A stretch of DNA of 64,000 bases from Styela clava (GCF_964204865.1 NC_135252.1:19179383-19243382); one strand, 5' to 3'. Positions 1-12,497 are shown, counted from the stretch's first letter. Translations and numbers: made by a program. Notes: generated by a model from the letters alone, not told the origin.

Positions 1-935
1 AATGAAGAGTTTTAAAATATACTAAGAGTGTAATGGACTAAACAATGTTAATAATCATCGATTCAGCTCATTGGGCCAAAAAAACTCCCGTATTTAAAAT
101 CTTGAAAAATCGAAGTAAACGGGATTTGGTTCTCATACAGTGGGGTTTATATATCAATAAAAATGGTTGGAGATATAGGCGGATTTTCTTTTCAAATTAC
201 AACATTTTATTTCATTTCTGCACATTTACCTTGTTACCTATTTGTGAATTAGTCTTTGATAATTTTACTTTTTCTTTGATATACTTAATGGGCGAAAAAT
301 AATAAATGGACTTGAAGTCACTCTTTGTTTGATTAGTGTTGCTTACAGAAAATATTTGAATGTCTTGAACAGCTCTTTTATAACAAAACAAAATTTGCTG
401 GCCGGGTTTTGAAATAGGAATTTTATAAAAAGGATTTAATATACTTAAGGTCAACAACCATTCATTGATAGTCATCTGTTCATTTTCAAGTGGAATAGAT
501 ATACTCAATTACTGGCTTACACTAAAAAAAGATGAGAAAAACAAGCTTCTTACTGGGCGGATCGCAGATCACAACTGACTGTGTTTACCCGGCAAAGCAA
601 AACAGTAAAACTGTAGCTGTATAATAATATCGACGAACCTCAGTTTGTTTGCGTAATGAGATCTCAAATTCAAAACCGGAAAAAGCTATTATAAAAAGAC
701 TTTAGTGAAAACGATTGGAGAAAAGTAAAAAAAAATATAAATTAAAATCAATAACAATATAACTCATTCCTAAACTACCATTAATTTTGAGTTTCAAAAC
801 AAATAACCTGACAATGGTTTGTGACTTGTTGTGTTTTGCTCGGATTTTTTCCAAAAGTCCAACACAACTTCTTTTGCTATTACAGCATATATGTGGTTCT
901 ACATCACCCAGGAAACAATCACCATTGAGAACCAC

Positions 936-2160
936 CTTGTAATTTTTCGAGATGTGTCATAGAAAAAAGCTTTGGCACAATTTCTTCCAATTGGGATAAA
1001 TTATGATTAATATAGAATACACCCAAAAACGAAACTTCAATAAACATGAAACAATTTGCTCTAAAGTAGCACAGTATTTTTTACATTACATTTTATATTA
1101 TTTAAGTTAAAATTCCTTCTGGTTCTTCAATAACAACCGTCTTCTTTTTCACAATATCTTCAATTTGAGCTAAAAACACGATAAATATTAGAATATAGGA
1201 AAAAATGAAACTTTAATAATAATCACAAACAAAAAACATCGTTTTCAGTTTAATTTTTTCTATAAAATAGGACAAGGGATACAATGCACATTTTTAATAT
1301 GTTCAATACCCTCAATACTTTTATAAAAATCAAAATCCAAGAGAAGCAGTTTCAGTTTATTTCCATTTGATCTTCCAATATAATACAAGTAATTCCATGC
1401 TTGTTTCAAATATTTTCACTACCCCCATTATTTATTACATATGTTAAATCAAAAAATGACAATTTTACGGCTTCAAGAACACTTTCTCTATATATGTATG
1501 AAACAGTGTTTTTATTATTATTAGATTTTTGACTATTTTACTTAAAATCGGGTAATACCTTTTGGTATTTCAAAGGCTTCTGTTGGTTTTGGGACAATAT
1601 CTTTTATTTGGTCTAAAAACATAATGAATATAAAATAAATTTATAAAATTAGGCTTGTACTATTTCCTCTGAAGTATAAAAAAACAATTTGACTATTTCA
1701 TTTCTGAACAACTTTAAAATATTTTGTACTTTATAAAATACTACAAAACCTGGTTTTCCAGCAAATGTCACAGGCGAGAGCATTAGCGAATGAAATAAAA
1801 ATTATGGAAAATACAATATTTTAGAATTTTGTTTTATCCCCTTCTATTTGGAATATGTCTGTTATAATTATAAATTGACAAAATCTTGAATTAAGTTTAA
1901 AACGCAAAACAACATGAATTTCTCTAGTAGTAAAAGCTGTGACAAATTGAATAGACATAAAAAAAAATTATTTGAGGCGCAAATAACAGAAATAGTTAGA
2001 GTATCAAAGCACATGCATTAGAGTCTGAACATTCTTGTGGCAAACTAAACCATTTTGATTTACAAGTAACAAGTAAAAAAGTACAAGGTACAAGTAAAAA
2101 ATTATCTCACTTGGTTTGGGAAATACATTTTGGTATTCCGCTGGAAAACTGGAAACTAAT
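936..2160 (-). pseudogene. Mini-exon repeat gene, copy A (decayed)
   Basis: Five recognisable exons, 5' to 3' on the minus strand: 2160–2111 (reads LVSSFPAEYQNVFPKP), 1803–1750, 1612–1559 (QIKDIVPKPTEAFEIPK), 1169–1116 (QIEDIVKKKTVVIEEPE) and 995–936 (60 bp, QLEEIVPKLFSMTHLEKLQ). They match copies B and C exon for exon, but three splice sites are broken: 1803–1750 has lost its acceptor AG, 1169–1116 has donor GA instead of GT, and 995–936 has AT where the acceptor AG should be. The first exon with the start codon and signal peptide is not found: sequence near 2,780–2,830 matches the region next to exon 1 of copy B and then diverges. I call it a pseudogene. A partly functional gene with skipped exons is less likely. 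Confidence 0.65.
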
Positions 2161-4387
2161 CTGTAGAAATCAAGCACAAATAAATTTCAATGTAAAAAAA
2201 TATGAATAACGTTTTGATAAAATGATATCGGAAAAAACGAGAGTTCTATTATTGTAAGTGTTTGCTAGCATTACTTTTATAAAGGGAGATTATAACAGAC
2301 ATTCTTCTGTCTATCAACATGTTCGTCGAAATTCCAATTTAGATTATTTTGCCACAACAATGCTGAATAAAAGGAATACATAGCTCCTCCAAAATTGTAT
2401 TTTTAGCACATGGGGTTAATATAGGATTGAAAACGCTTTAAAGATTGATTTTTGTAATTACAAGTATTATGAATCGCGTAACCGACCGCCCTAGCTCTAT
2501 CGATTTCGTTTTTCGTTCTACTCTCTTCTTATTATGTCAGGGGATATTAATCTTGGTAAAAATATGATAATGGTACAGAATAATGTGTGCTTCTAAAATA
2601 TGTTATCGACTTCTACTTATATAGGTATTATGGTTCGCATTTAAAAAAACTCTACAGAACTATCTTGAAAGTTTTCCATTGCCTGAAGGAGAGTTACATT
2701 CAAAGCAATATAGTAAAAGCAGTTTAATACATCTAGCTTAGCATTGGAGAAAACAGAATCTTTCGACTGATACAGTAAAATAATCCATATCGTATTATCA
2801 AACACAAAATGTTACAGTTAGGATGTAAGTGTGTTTGAACAATATGCCTTTCTGGCAACTGACTTGGGCATGAACGATTTTTATATCATGCATGCCCGAC
2901 CGAAGTGAATTCCGCTGAATTTTCAGTTTCTTCAGTAACTGATATTAATATTAACTGGACATTTTAATGCTTGATTCTACCTTGGCATCTCCAAAAATCT
3001 AAATTTCCAATGATTTATACAATTGGATCGGAAAGACTTTGGCATTATCAAACGTTTTGCCCCGATTTTAGTTTTCTAATATATTATGTCCTCATTAAAT
3101 TTCACTCAAAATCACAAATACTAATTACTCAATGCTGTTCGAACCGTGTTTTCTCGGAGACAACCAGCCAGTTGGTTTGGCTCCGAATAGCCAGTATGTT
3201 TCTGATCTTACATAACTTTAGACTTAATCATTCGTCGCAGAAAATGATTCACGTTTGAAAGAACTGAGGCTACTCACTCCAGCGATGCTTTCATACATAG
3301 GTATCCATGTCAAAGCAAGTTAAATGTTCCGATATAAATATAAGGAATATGTCCAAATATTCCCAGCAGATATTTCACAAACTATATGGCAACCGGAATA
3401 TTAACATGTATACATAACGCTTTAACAAATCTGTATTTATGTTTACGTTACGAATTCACCGTACTAAAATACGATATTTCATATTATATCGCGGGAGAAG
3501 AAAACCAATAATAGGGCCAACCCAGTCCTCTACCATGCTTCAAGGCTAGGCCAGAAATGGATGTAAATTTCTGACAAATACGTTTAGATGTATTTCCAAA
3601 ATTCTGTTTGTCGTTTTATGTCTACGACATTTAAATGTCGCATGACTAAATGCCACAGTCACAAATTCTATCCCGAGGCACCAAATCTTATGTGAATTAA
3701 TGTCTACAAGCATTCCAGTTCAAGCAATGAGTTTATAATCTATTAAACTGTCAGTTAATCTTTAGATGATACTAATAGGACTAATTATAAAGACATAGCT
3801 GCTTTGCAGAAAATGTTTTGTTGTACTAAAAATCATTAGAACTGTAGTCAGTGAAGACTATTGGCCAAGAATGAACGTTTCACTAGCAAAGAAATGCTTT
3901 GAATGCTTGTTATTTGGTCAATTATATGCAAGGTAGCGTAAATTTGTTTTTCTAATTACAAACGACGCCCAGCAATTTTTTTTTATCCAACATTTGTTGT
4001 CTCTGCACTGCTGGTATATCACTCCAGCCAACAAATTATGCAATAATCTAACATATTGAGCGGTATGTGAAAATATATTTATAAAGGCCATATTACGTTT
4101 ACTAGTGGGGATTATGGCAATGTTAGGGAGAGACAATAATGAAGGTTGACAATCAAATCTTATTCGCGAATACTTGAGCTTCTATTATGTGGAATCCACT
4201 CTGTATAATACCGAATAAAATAAAGTAAGCCACTGGCACCAAATGCGGTATCGAAATACCACAGAAAAAATATCTTTATATATTCATTAGCATATTGTTT
4301 TCTGGCACGAAATAATACTTGTTTAGATCTTCGAAAACCTGTGAAGAGACGAAATAAAAGTCTACAAGAAGATAAAGTTTTATGTTT
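2161..4387. other. No gene seen
   Basis: Non-coding stretch between the decayed mini-exon gene and the collagen-like gene. It aligns in parts with 34.8–36.7 kb, including lost sequence around the missing first exon of copy A. The short open frames here are not shared with the duplicate. No RNA gene or clear mobile element was recognised. Confidence 0.5.
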
Positions 4388-4484
4388 TATAAGATAAAGT
4401 TTGTGATTCCTTGCATATTTTTATTGTTGTAGGTAAATAATAGTACCAGTTTGTGGGAAAGATACGTGAAGATTCTTTGCTAAA
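4388..4484 (+). promoter_or_regulatory. Conserved leader upstream of collagen-like gene 1
   Basis: The 95–100 bases before the ATG are strongly conserved with 36687–36771 upstream of the second collagen-like gene, while sequence further upstream is less alike. The segment holds a T-rich run followed by TTGTAG, which resembles a 3' splice acceptor about 50 bases before the ATG. It could be the end of a 5' UTR intron or a trans-splice acceptor. No TATA box is assigned. Confidence 0.35.
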
Positions 4485-6849
4485 ATGTCTAAGTTGATAA
4501 GTATTGCATTCATTATTTTAATTCTAAACTTGTGTGTTTCTGGGAACGAGGATTATTGCTGTCGTCCTAACTACAAGCAAGGAAGGCCTGGTAAAAGAGG
4601 AATTCAGGGGCCGGAAGGTCCAACGGGATCAGCGGGTAAAAATGGCTCGCCAGGTTCCGTGGGGTCAGCAGGACCTCCTGGGAGTAGTGGAAGTACCGGC
4701 CCAAAAGGGGACAGAGGCAGTTCAGGTTCTCCAGGAAAGTCAGTCGATGTTAACCAGATAATCAAAATGGTTGATGCAAAATTAGCTTCACTAAGAAGTG
4801 GGTGAACTAGATTTATTTAATTTTCATCGTTTTCCATATTAATACCTTGGAATCCCGAAGCAGTAGAAATTTTTAAGTTTATACATCCTATCAGCCTATT
4901 AAACAAATTGAGGTTTGTTTCGTTCATATCTCTAATTTGTCCTCAACAAGAACAAGTTTACAAAGCTTATCTGCCTATTAAACGAAATAAAATTTCTATC
5001 GTTTTGTCTCTAATTCGTCTGAAACAAAAACCTAATTTTAATTGTTGAGTTCAAGTATAGGTCTGAAATTCTCATTCTCGCGTTGAATTTTTGTGTAAAA
5101 GTGCCTTAGTTGGTATACCTTGGTGAGCTCTCAGCTCTGAGTTTTCATAACCTCAGCTAAGACTGGAAATTGTGCTCATTTGTGATTGTCCACTATCCTA
5201 CAAATTAATATTTCAAGATTTCATTTTTATGAATAAAAAAAAATATTAATAAAAAACTTATTATTCAAAAATTCTATCAATAGACAAATTTTTTTTTTTT
5301 ATTCATAACGAGATTGTCATTACACTTTTTTCAGTTGAGAATTCTGCACTTGAACTGCGAATCGAAAAACTTGAAAGTAAGTATTATAATTAATATTACA
5401 TTCAAAATTTGTGACTGGCATATCAACTAAAAATAGGTTTTGGACAATTCTTTCGTTATATTTATTGATGTGGCTTTCTCGACCTTTGTCTCCATATGCA
5501 TACTTTACATTTATGAGATCTGTTTAATTAAAATGATTTAGTATTTTATGACAGAAAAAATGTTACAATATTTACTATTGTGATACAATATAGTAAAATA
5601 CAGATCTTTGTATTTATCATAAATAACTAGGAACCAAAAACAAGCCGCGTTGATCAGCATTGAGCAAAAAAGTATATAATTACATACAGTTCAATGACTA
5701 ACACATCAACACTCATCAAAAGGGTATACCCCCTCCCACGAAAAGTTTGCATTGTAGGAAACTTTAAAAAGCTCTACTTGGTGACCCTAGGTTTATTGAA
5801 ATACAAATATGAATATTATATACTACGGGATGTACATACATAAGTCTCTTTACAATTTCAATTTTGTTATGAAGTCAGTTTTCAATATATGTTAACCAGG
5901 TTTGTTGTTTTTTATTCAGTAACTGTTAAAGCATTTTTACTTCATTTGATACATCTGTAAGGGTCAAAACAATATATGGTATCGATAAATTCTTTTTGCA
6001 ATTTTTAAAAAATTTAGGACTTTATGGACACCCTATATTTAGAAAAGTTCTATTGTAACCGCAAAATTCAACAACTAATACTTTAGTAATTAATTGAGGA
6101 AAATTATTATTAGAGTTGTGATTTTATGTAAGTCAACTAAAAACAATGATCATACTAATGCAGACAACCTCGTATGAAGATAGGTCTCCGCGGTGCTTCT
6201 TATATAAGTAATTGCAATTAAAACTATGATTTGTATTTAAATGTCTAAAAGTATATTAATCAGTGAAATACAAATATATTATATGTATAATCTTAGTTGA
6301 TGGCATGTGAACAGAGGACATAAACATTTTACGCTCGTGAGAGCACAATAAAAGTGGCCCGACAGCGCTATCTCGAGTGCATGGGTGGAATAAGATGACC
6401 ACACATACCCTGTGCTAACGATCTGACAATTTTCTTCAGCATTACCCTTGCGTATTTTATTTCTAACGACAACATAAGCACAGCATTACGCTAACAATGA
6501 AATAGGTCGTAATTATTTTGAGTTGTGGATTTGCAATTATTAGCGCATTGGATCAAAATGTGAGTTAGCGTTTATATCTTTGTTTGGTAATACGTTTCCT
6601 AATAATGATGCAGCCTTTGCTTGATATATTGAGTGTGACTAAAGTCTACTTTTGTTATGACAAATACTTGAATTTCTTGTATTTTCAGAGTGTCGATGCG
6701 TCAAAACTCCCATAATCAAACCTCTTCCATCGAAGGTTCCTTTCCCAATAACAAGAGGACCCATTTTTACAAGATTTCCGCTTCCAGATTTCCCCGGTCC
6801 AATACCACACTTTCCGGATGGTGGACGGATCCCATTCCAAAAGAAGTAA
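4485..6849 (+). CDS. Small secreted collagen-like protein, copy 1
   Basis: Three exons: 4485–4797, 5335–5376 and 6689–6849 (stop TAA), giving 171 residues; both introns are phase 1. The protein starts with a hydrophobic signal peptide (about residues 1–20), then a short Cys-pair segment (EDYCCRPNYKQ), 18 uninterrupted Gly-X-Y triplets (about 32–85), a helical stretch (DVNQIIKMVDAKLASLR) continued by the 14-codon middle exon (ENSALELRIEKLE; probably a coiled coil that aligns the trimer), a CRC motif, and a Pro/Phe/Ile/Arg-rich tail. It is far shorter than fibrillar collagens. The first donor is GTGGGT, weaker than the GTAAGT of copy 2. A secreted trimeric structural or mucus-type protein is my inference; no named family is recognised. 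Confidence 0.85.
5940..6050. repeat. Mariner-like MITE fragment
   Basis: Sequence ending in GGACACCCTATA, with a preceding stretch (ATATATGGTATCGAT onward), is shared with 47,170–47,245 in an intron of the second Hsp70-like gene. The AGGGTGTCC-type end is common in Tc1/mariner-related short elements. The other end was not identified. Confidence 0.4.
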
Positions 6850-6928
6850 TGTCGACTGAATGAATATATTAGTCTAAGAAATACATAACATATTTTCTTC
6901 TATATATATCAATATTTGAAACCGTTAA

Positions 6929-7138
6929 CTGCTTAAATTTACTAAAACTTTTGATTGCAAGGAAATTGAAAAAGCGGTGGATGAGTTTTTGGTCGAAAAC
7001 TTTACCCAAATCACAGATGAGAAAGAATTTCTTTCACTCGATGGTGATGTTTTAAAATCATATTTGTCATCGGAGGAAATTTATCGATGTACTGAGAAGA
7101 TTATTTGGAACGCAATAAATCGACGCGGACCCAAATAA
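6929..7138 (+). pseudogene. BACK-domain (BTB-Kelch type) fragment
   Basis: A 69-codon open frame without an ATG ends in TAA at 7136–7138. It reads like the first part of a BACK domain: FDCKEIEKAVDEFLVENF, then EKEFLSLDGDVLKSYLSSEEI, then EKIIWNAINRRG. This matches the family pattern 'C..l...a..fi..nF......eFl.L....l...Ls.d.i....E..vf.ai..W'. It stops where kelch-like proteins normally continue into the rest of BACK and the kelch repeats. It lies 80 bases after the stop of collagen-like gene 1, with AATAAA at 7175. It could be an inserted gene fragment or a terminal exon of an unseen gene. It is absent from the inverted copy of this region at 13–17 kb. Confidence 0.5.
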
Positions 7139-7174
7139 TCGATTAAATATATTTTCGGACATTTTTCGGACAAC

Positions 7175-7180
7175 AATAAA
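7175..7180 (+). other. Polyadenylation signal AATAAA
   Basis: AATAAA on the plus strand, 37 bases after the BACK-fragment stop and 326 bases after the collagen-like gene 1 stop. It could serve either transcript. Confidence 0.4.
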
Positions 7181-7689
7181 GGATTCTTAGTAGAATTTCC
7201 ATTAGTGAAAAGTTAAGGTGTCATCACTCCAACTCGTCTTTGTTACTCTGTATCATCTGAATACCACCAACGAAATAATGCGCGTTTGAAAGAAATAATA
7301 CAGTCAACAATTAACTCCCTAATAAATTTAGCAACCCTTACAGAATCATTAGTATGGTGTGGCAGAAATTTTTTCACTTTAAAAGCATATACTCTTTTTC
7401 TAGTTATGTTGTTTACGAGGTAATTTATCCCAAGTTCCTGCTATATATTTTTAATTTTATTCTCTGTTGTTGTGTGTGTGTTAATTTAATATTCATAACA
7501 TAATGAAGTGAAAACGTACCACTACCTTTGGCAAAACCTTTCTTTTTTGTACGCTTTAAACATTACTTGGGATTTTGTTTGCTGTCCTGATTCCATAATC
7601 AGTTTCAATACTTTGTTTTTATTGTTTATTTATCATCTCTATTCTGTGCTAAGATTACAGATGTTAGTTATCGTCTTTCATCAGACACG

Positions 7690-7900
7690 GTGATTGGGAA
7701 CCATGCTAAGCGTTAGGAATACGGTACGCCTCCCATCTCGCCTCTTATAACGCTGTGTTGTTTCGCTGGTTCAAATTTTGCTTGACTCCTCACCGACGTA
7801 GGCTGGTTTACGTAAAAAGTAACCACTGGTCGGTTACGGTTTCCTTCACACCAAGACCGTGTATCTAAAGCAAATACCTGATTAAGTAATCCCATACTCG
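7690..7900 (+). repeat. tRNA-derived SINE-like copy
   Basis: Related to the minus-strand copy at about 13,905–14,085: both contain the stretch GGAATACGGT-CGCC and, about 55 bases on, a tRNA T-loop-like B box. Here the B box is degraded (CTGGTTCAAATTT). It lies inside the nested inverted repeat. Confidence 0.4.
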
Positions 7901-8057
7901 ACATGGACTGGTATTCGGAAAGAGGCCATGGTATATCATATGCTTAAGTCGTCTTATACCCTTTCCCTTCCTCCGAGATAAGTTTCCGAATCCGGAATTT
8001 ATTTTGCCTAGAATCTGCTCTGAGCACGCCCATATTCTGCCGGCCTTATACACTTTC

Positions 8058-8660
8058 AGTTTATATGAGCTGAGAGCGCCATCAACCGGGTGTTAATATA
8101 CAGGTCGAACGTCAATTCGAATGAATATTATTACTTGCGATGGAGGCTATGTCTATCAATTTATCTATTCGGTTAAGATATTAGTGGAAGCTTGTTACCT
8201 ATATTAAAACAAGTCAAACCGTCAGAATACTGCAATATATTGTAATAGTTTTCAAAAAATTGATATATCTAATCGAAAAGATAAACCTGGTTCAGTACCA
8301 CAAAACAGACTTTTATTTTATATTGACTGTCTCAATACCACTACTGTGAGATAGATAATATTTGCTGAGCACAAAATAAAGGTTTAATGTGTAAAATTAA
8401 TTCCTTCAATGCAAGTTAAATCCATGTAACATTTTTATTATAAATATTGTAAATTCTATAAACTATGAGGTCTTCAGTCTTCTTTTATTCATTGCTTGGT
8501 AATATCTGAAAATAATTAAATAATTGCTGAGTTTTTAGTCGCGAAGCTAATATAACAGATATTGCAGAAAAAAAGCGCAAGTTAGCCAAATTTGGTTTTT
8601 ATTTCATTCCTAAACTTATATTCATTTTTTACTAATTAGTCACAGATCATTTTGTTTGTA
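8058..8660 (+). repeat. Dispersed repeat R1, copy 1
   Basis: About 600 bases starting near AGCGCCATCAACCGGGTG. It recurs in the same orientation at 31407–31990 and inverted at about 13,140–13,650. Shared internal landmarks include the ATTCGAATGAA region, a TTGTTACCTAT stretch and a distal CAAATTTGG motif. No coding frame is conserved. It precedes mini-exon genes B and C, so it may be part of the ancestral duplicated unit rather than an independent element. Confidence 0.6.
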
Positions 8661-9292
8661 CTTTAAATATTGGAGTGAAAATATCAAAAATGAATTTGAA
8701 GATCTTTGGTGGATTACTGTTGCTTACAGAAAATGTTGGAATGTCTCGTATAGCTCTTTCAAACAAAATGAATTTTCTGGCCGATTTTGAAAATAATAAA
8801 ATTTTTAAAACATTTTAATCGACTTAATGTTTACAACCATTCATTAATAGTCTTTTTTTCATTTTCGAGTTAAATATCTAAACTGAATTACTGACCCAAA
8901 CTCACGAAAGAAAAAACAAACTCCCTACCGGGCGGATTCCAGATCACAATTGACTGTGTTTATCCACCAAAGCGAAACATGAAAACTGCAACTGTAAATA
9001 TCGACATTAGATTTTGGCCGTGCAATTAGACTTTTGGGCTTTATGGGGGATAGACAAAATTAAGATAACTGACAAGAGAAATAATTCGCAAAAAATAATT
9101 TAAACTAATTCCTAAATTTTCAGTATTACCATGCTTGTTTTAAATATTTTCAATGTTCTCAATAACCAACATATATTAAATCAAAGAATAACACTTCTAT
9201 GACTTATTGAACAGTTTTTTTCTCTATATAGGTTTGAAACAGTATTTTTCAATATTAAATATTCGATTATTTCACTTGTAAACGGGTAAGAC

Positions 9293-11398
9293 CTTCAGGT
9301 CTTTCAAGAGCCGTCACAGAAGAAGGCTTTGGCACAATATCTTCCATTTGGGCGGAAAACATAAAGAATACAGGAATATAATGAAAAGTGAAACTTCTAT
9401 ATAATTTAAAAACTCAAATCAGCGTAACCCATTTATTTGAAATAAAACAAGTAATTCCATGTTAGTTATAAATATTTATTTTCACTGTTTTCAATAATTA
9501 ATTCATATATAAAATAAAAAATGACACTATTATGACTTCAGAAACAAATTTGTTCTATTCGAGTATCGCTGTTTTCAATAATTAATTCATATATAAAATG
9601 AAAAAATGACACTATTATGACTTCAGAAACAAGTTTGTTCTATACAAGTATCACTGTTTCCAATAATTAATTTCTATATAAAATTTAAAAAAATGACACT
9701 ATTATGACTTCAAAAACATATTTGTTCTATACAAGAATCAAACAGTATTTTTATTATTAGATTTTTGACTATTTTAATTGTGAAATACCTTCTGGTTTTT
9801 CAAAGTGACGTGTCGGCTTTGGTACAATATCTTCAATTCGAGCTAAAATATGATAAATACAAGAACATTATAAAAATAATGAGACCAAAAACATCGTTTT
9901 CAGTTTTAATTTTATTTTATTCTTCAAAATAATACAAGTAATACCTTTCACTATTCTCAATAACAATTATATATATTTGATCAAAAAATATCAATTTTAT
10001 GACGTCAGAAACACTTTCTCTATTCAAGTATGGAACAATATTTTTATTACTATATTTTTTACTATTGTTGATTAAAATTATATAATACCTTCTGGTCTTT
10101 CGAAGGCTTCTGTCGGCTTTAGAACAATATCTTCCATTTGGTCTAAAAGATAACGTATATTTAATAAATTTATAAATGAGACTTTTACTATTTCAGAACA
10201 GTTTCTTCTGAAGTATAAAAAAGCAATTTTGCTATTTCATTTCTGAGCTACTTTGAAATAAATATATCGAAACCTGGTTTTTCAGCAAACGTCACAGGAG
10301 AAAGCATTAGCGAGTGAATTATAAACGCTGAAAATACAATATTTGAAAATTTTGATTTATCCCTCGCTGTTTTACATATGTCTGTTATAATAGTTACCAA
10401 CATCTTGAATTATGGTTTAAAACGCAAAACGATAATAAAACTCTCCAGTAGTAAAATCAATGATGAATTATATGACTATGTAACATTACGAAGACTTCTT
10501 CTGGGCATTGTATACAGAAACGGTTAGAGCGCCATAGCACATGTGTTAGAGTCTGAACATTTTTATCGCAAACGAAACCATTCCGATGGATAGAAGTAAA
10601 AAATTATCTTACTTGGTTCGGGAAATACATTTTCATTTGCTGCTGGAAAACAGGAAACTATTCTGTAAAAATCAAGCATAAATTTATTTAATTTAAGAAA
10701 ATTTGGAAATATAAATGAACTTTTTATGAAATCCTATCGAAAGAAAAGCTTTAATACTGTATATGTGTGTTAGTATTAGATTTACAAAGGAAGCATATAG
10801 CAGACAATTATCTGTGTATCATATTGTAAAAATGAAATATTTATTAACTTTTTATGCCTCAACAATTGTGAATCATAATGATAAATAAATCCTCGAAAAT
10901 TTGTCTTTTTAGCACATGAGGTTTGTACAGGATTGCTTGAACATTGATTTTTCCGTAATTAAAAGAACGTAGTATGAATCGTGTAAGTAACTGCTACAAA
11001 TCTAACTCTTTGTTTTTTCGTTCTTCTTTTCACTTTTTTATTCTTACGTCAGAGCACGTTAATCTTGAGATAATTATTTTTATAATGGTACAGAATAATG
11101 TTGTTTCCAAACTCGGTTATCAACTTATATTTAAATTGTAGATATCATGGTTCGTATTCAATGAAGGTCTACGGAACTATCTTGAACGTTTCCCGTTGCC
11201 TACAGGAGAGTCCCATGTTTAAATTTACATTCAAATCATTATAGTAAAAGCAGTTTGATACATCTTGTTGGACCTTAGACAAAACAGCATCATCTGAATA
11301 GAACAGTGAAATAATCCATATTCATATTATCAAACACAAAAATCAGATGTTGCAGCTTACCCAATCACGCCGAATAGCAGTAGAACCCTTTGAATCAT
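9293..11398 (-). CDS. Secreted mini-exon repeat protein, copy B (3' end not found)
   Basis: Exons 5' to 3' (minus strand): 11398–11361, ATG and MIQRVLLLFGVIG; 10662–10613, IVSCFPAANENVFPEP; 10327–10274, FIIHSLMLSPVTFAEKP; 10142–10089, QMEDIVLKPTEAFERPE; 9842–9789, RIEDIVPKPTRHFEKPE; 9352–9293, QMEDIVPKPSSVTALERPE. Exons 1 and 2 together make a plausible signal peptide ending near VSCFPA. From exon 3 on, every exon is 54 or 60 bp and is flanked by phase-1 introns, so exons can be added or lost without frame change. The 60-bp exon has CG instead of AG at its acceptor and may be dead or skipped. I could not find a terminal exon. There is no recognised family; the likely fate is secretion. The protein has no dibasic cleavage sites and is not cysteine-rich. 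Confidence 0.65.
9485..9731. repeat. Three tandem copies of an ~84-bp unit
   Basis: Three adjacent near-identical units starting at the CACTGTTTTCAATAATTAAT motif and running to CTATACAAG, in the intron between mini-exons 9352–9293 and 9842–9789. The unit is the intron sequence that also lies between other mini-exons, so local tandem duplication has happened inside the array. Confidence 0.75.
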
Positions 11399-12177
11399 AT
11401 TGTAATCGTTCTAATCGCACACATCCAATTGAAATGTTTGAGTTCATTTTGTACTTATGTTCGAAAAGGCAGGAAATTATCAACGGATTCCGATTTCCTA
11501 ATTATATTTGCTTGCGCACAACATGCCAGCCGTTAAGTCTCAGAACTCTAGCTGAATGTTGCTATGACAGGAAATATTCATATGTTGTTGTGTATCCTGA
11601 CTCTTAACTCCGTGTAGAAATTTACCGTAATTGATATGATTGACAAATCGATCATTATTTATTATTCATAATAAGATCCCTGTTTTGTTCTGAACATTTC
11701 AATGTTTGAATACTTTGTGATTCCCGGTGAGAACTCGTTTTTCTTTTATTTCGTTGTTGTGAACCGGTAATCTTTGGCTATCAGAAGTCTATCACGAAAT
11801 ATCATGAACATTTAGTCGAGTGATGCTTTATAAAAAGACCAGTATTTTTTGAAATCAGATGTATCTGGAAAATGTATTTTGAATGCCATGCTGATCCACC
11901 AATGCTTCAAGTCCAATATTCCTTCCCTATATCTTCAATAATTAAGTATAGGAAAAGATCCAAATGATCCATGACTAATTTTTAATTAACTAAAGTGAAA
12001 GTTTAGGAATTAAATAAAATGGTATTATTTGAAAGAAATGATTATTTGTTTGACCGACTATATCTTCAACCATTTCCATCGACATATAAACAACACTGTC
12101 TGAACGCTGAATCTCGTTTACTCTTATTTTTCTTGATCTTGAACGAAGGTGTTTGAGTTTGGTCAAATTAACTAAAT

Positions 12178-12480
12178 CAGTGGTTCCCATAACATTTTTG
12201 ATACAATATTCCCTATTTTCAAACTCTCCCTTCCTCCCTTCTTTCCTACTAGTCGTAAAAAGTCTGTTTCATTTGTTGTCCAATCTTTTGTAAGTCAATA
12301 GCTTGTGATACGCGAAACTCGCACTCGACTTCTGCGAATAGAATGTAAAGTCTGCCTAATTATGTATTACAGCGATACTAAGTTAGTAAATATATTAGTA
12401 TTGCATCCAAACACATAGTTACAATGCTACCAGTGAAAGACTTTTCTGGGGAAGAATTCCTCCCCGGCTGGGAAACACTG
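12178..12480. mobile_element. hAT-type MITE
   Basis: Starts CAGTGGTTCCCA and ends CTGGGAAACACTG, inverted and imperfect, as in non-autonomous hAT elements. The flanking 8-mers are only roughly alike. A related inverted copy ends near 32,540–32,580 upstream of mini-exon gene C. Confidence 0.55.
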
Positions 12481-12497
12481 CACTAACATTCTCCTTA

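Larger units (their letters stand above)
1..6850. repeat. Segmental duplication block 1 (pairs with about 32.8–39.2 kb)
   Basis: This block and the block at about 32.8–39.2 kb are direct repeats offset by about 32.3 kb. Matching landmarks in the same order are: the first 120 bases (against about 32,800–32,910), the mini-exon array (936–2160 against 33,200–34,482), the stretch around 3,420–3,760 (against 35,630–35,940), and the collagen-like gene (4485–6849 against 36772–39226). The match is clear by eye but interrupted by indels and insertions. The left end of the duplication lies before base 1. Confidence 0.8.

Noticed and set aside
212-508. 98-codon minus-strand frame downstream of mini-exon copy A, with a GTAAGC donor-like site
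   Set aside because: The homologous DNA near copies B (8,690–8,890) and C (33,070–33,200) is present, but the frame is broken by stops there, so coding is not supported. It may still be 3' untranslated or intron sequence of the mini-exon genes.
4534-4761. 75-codon frame overlapping the collagen-like exon
   Set aside because: Shadow of the Gly-X-Y frame. The true frame has the signal peptide, 18 triplets and conserved splice sites.
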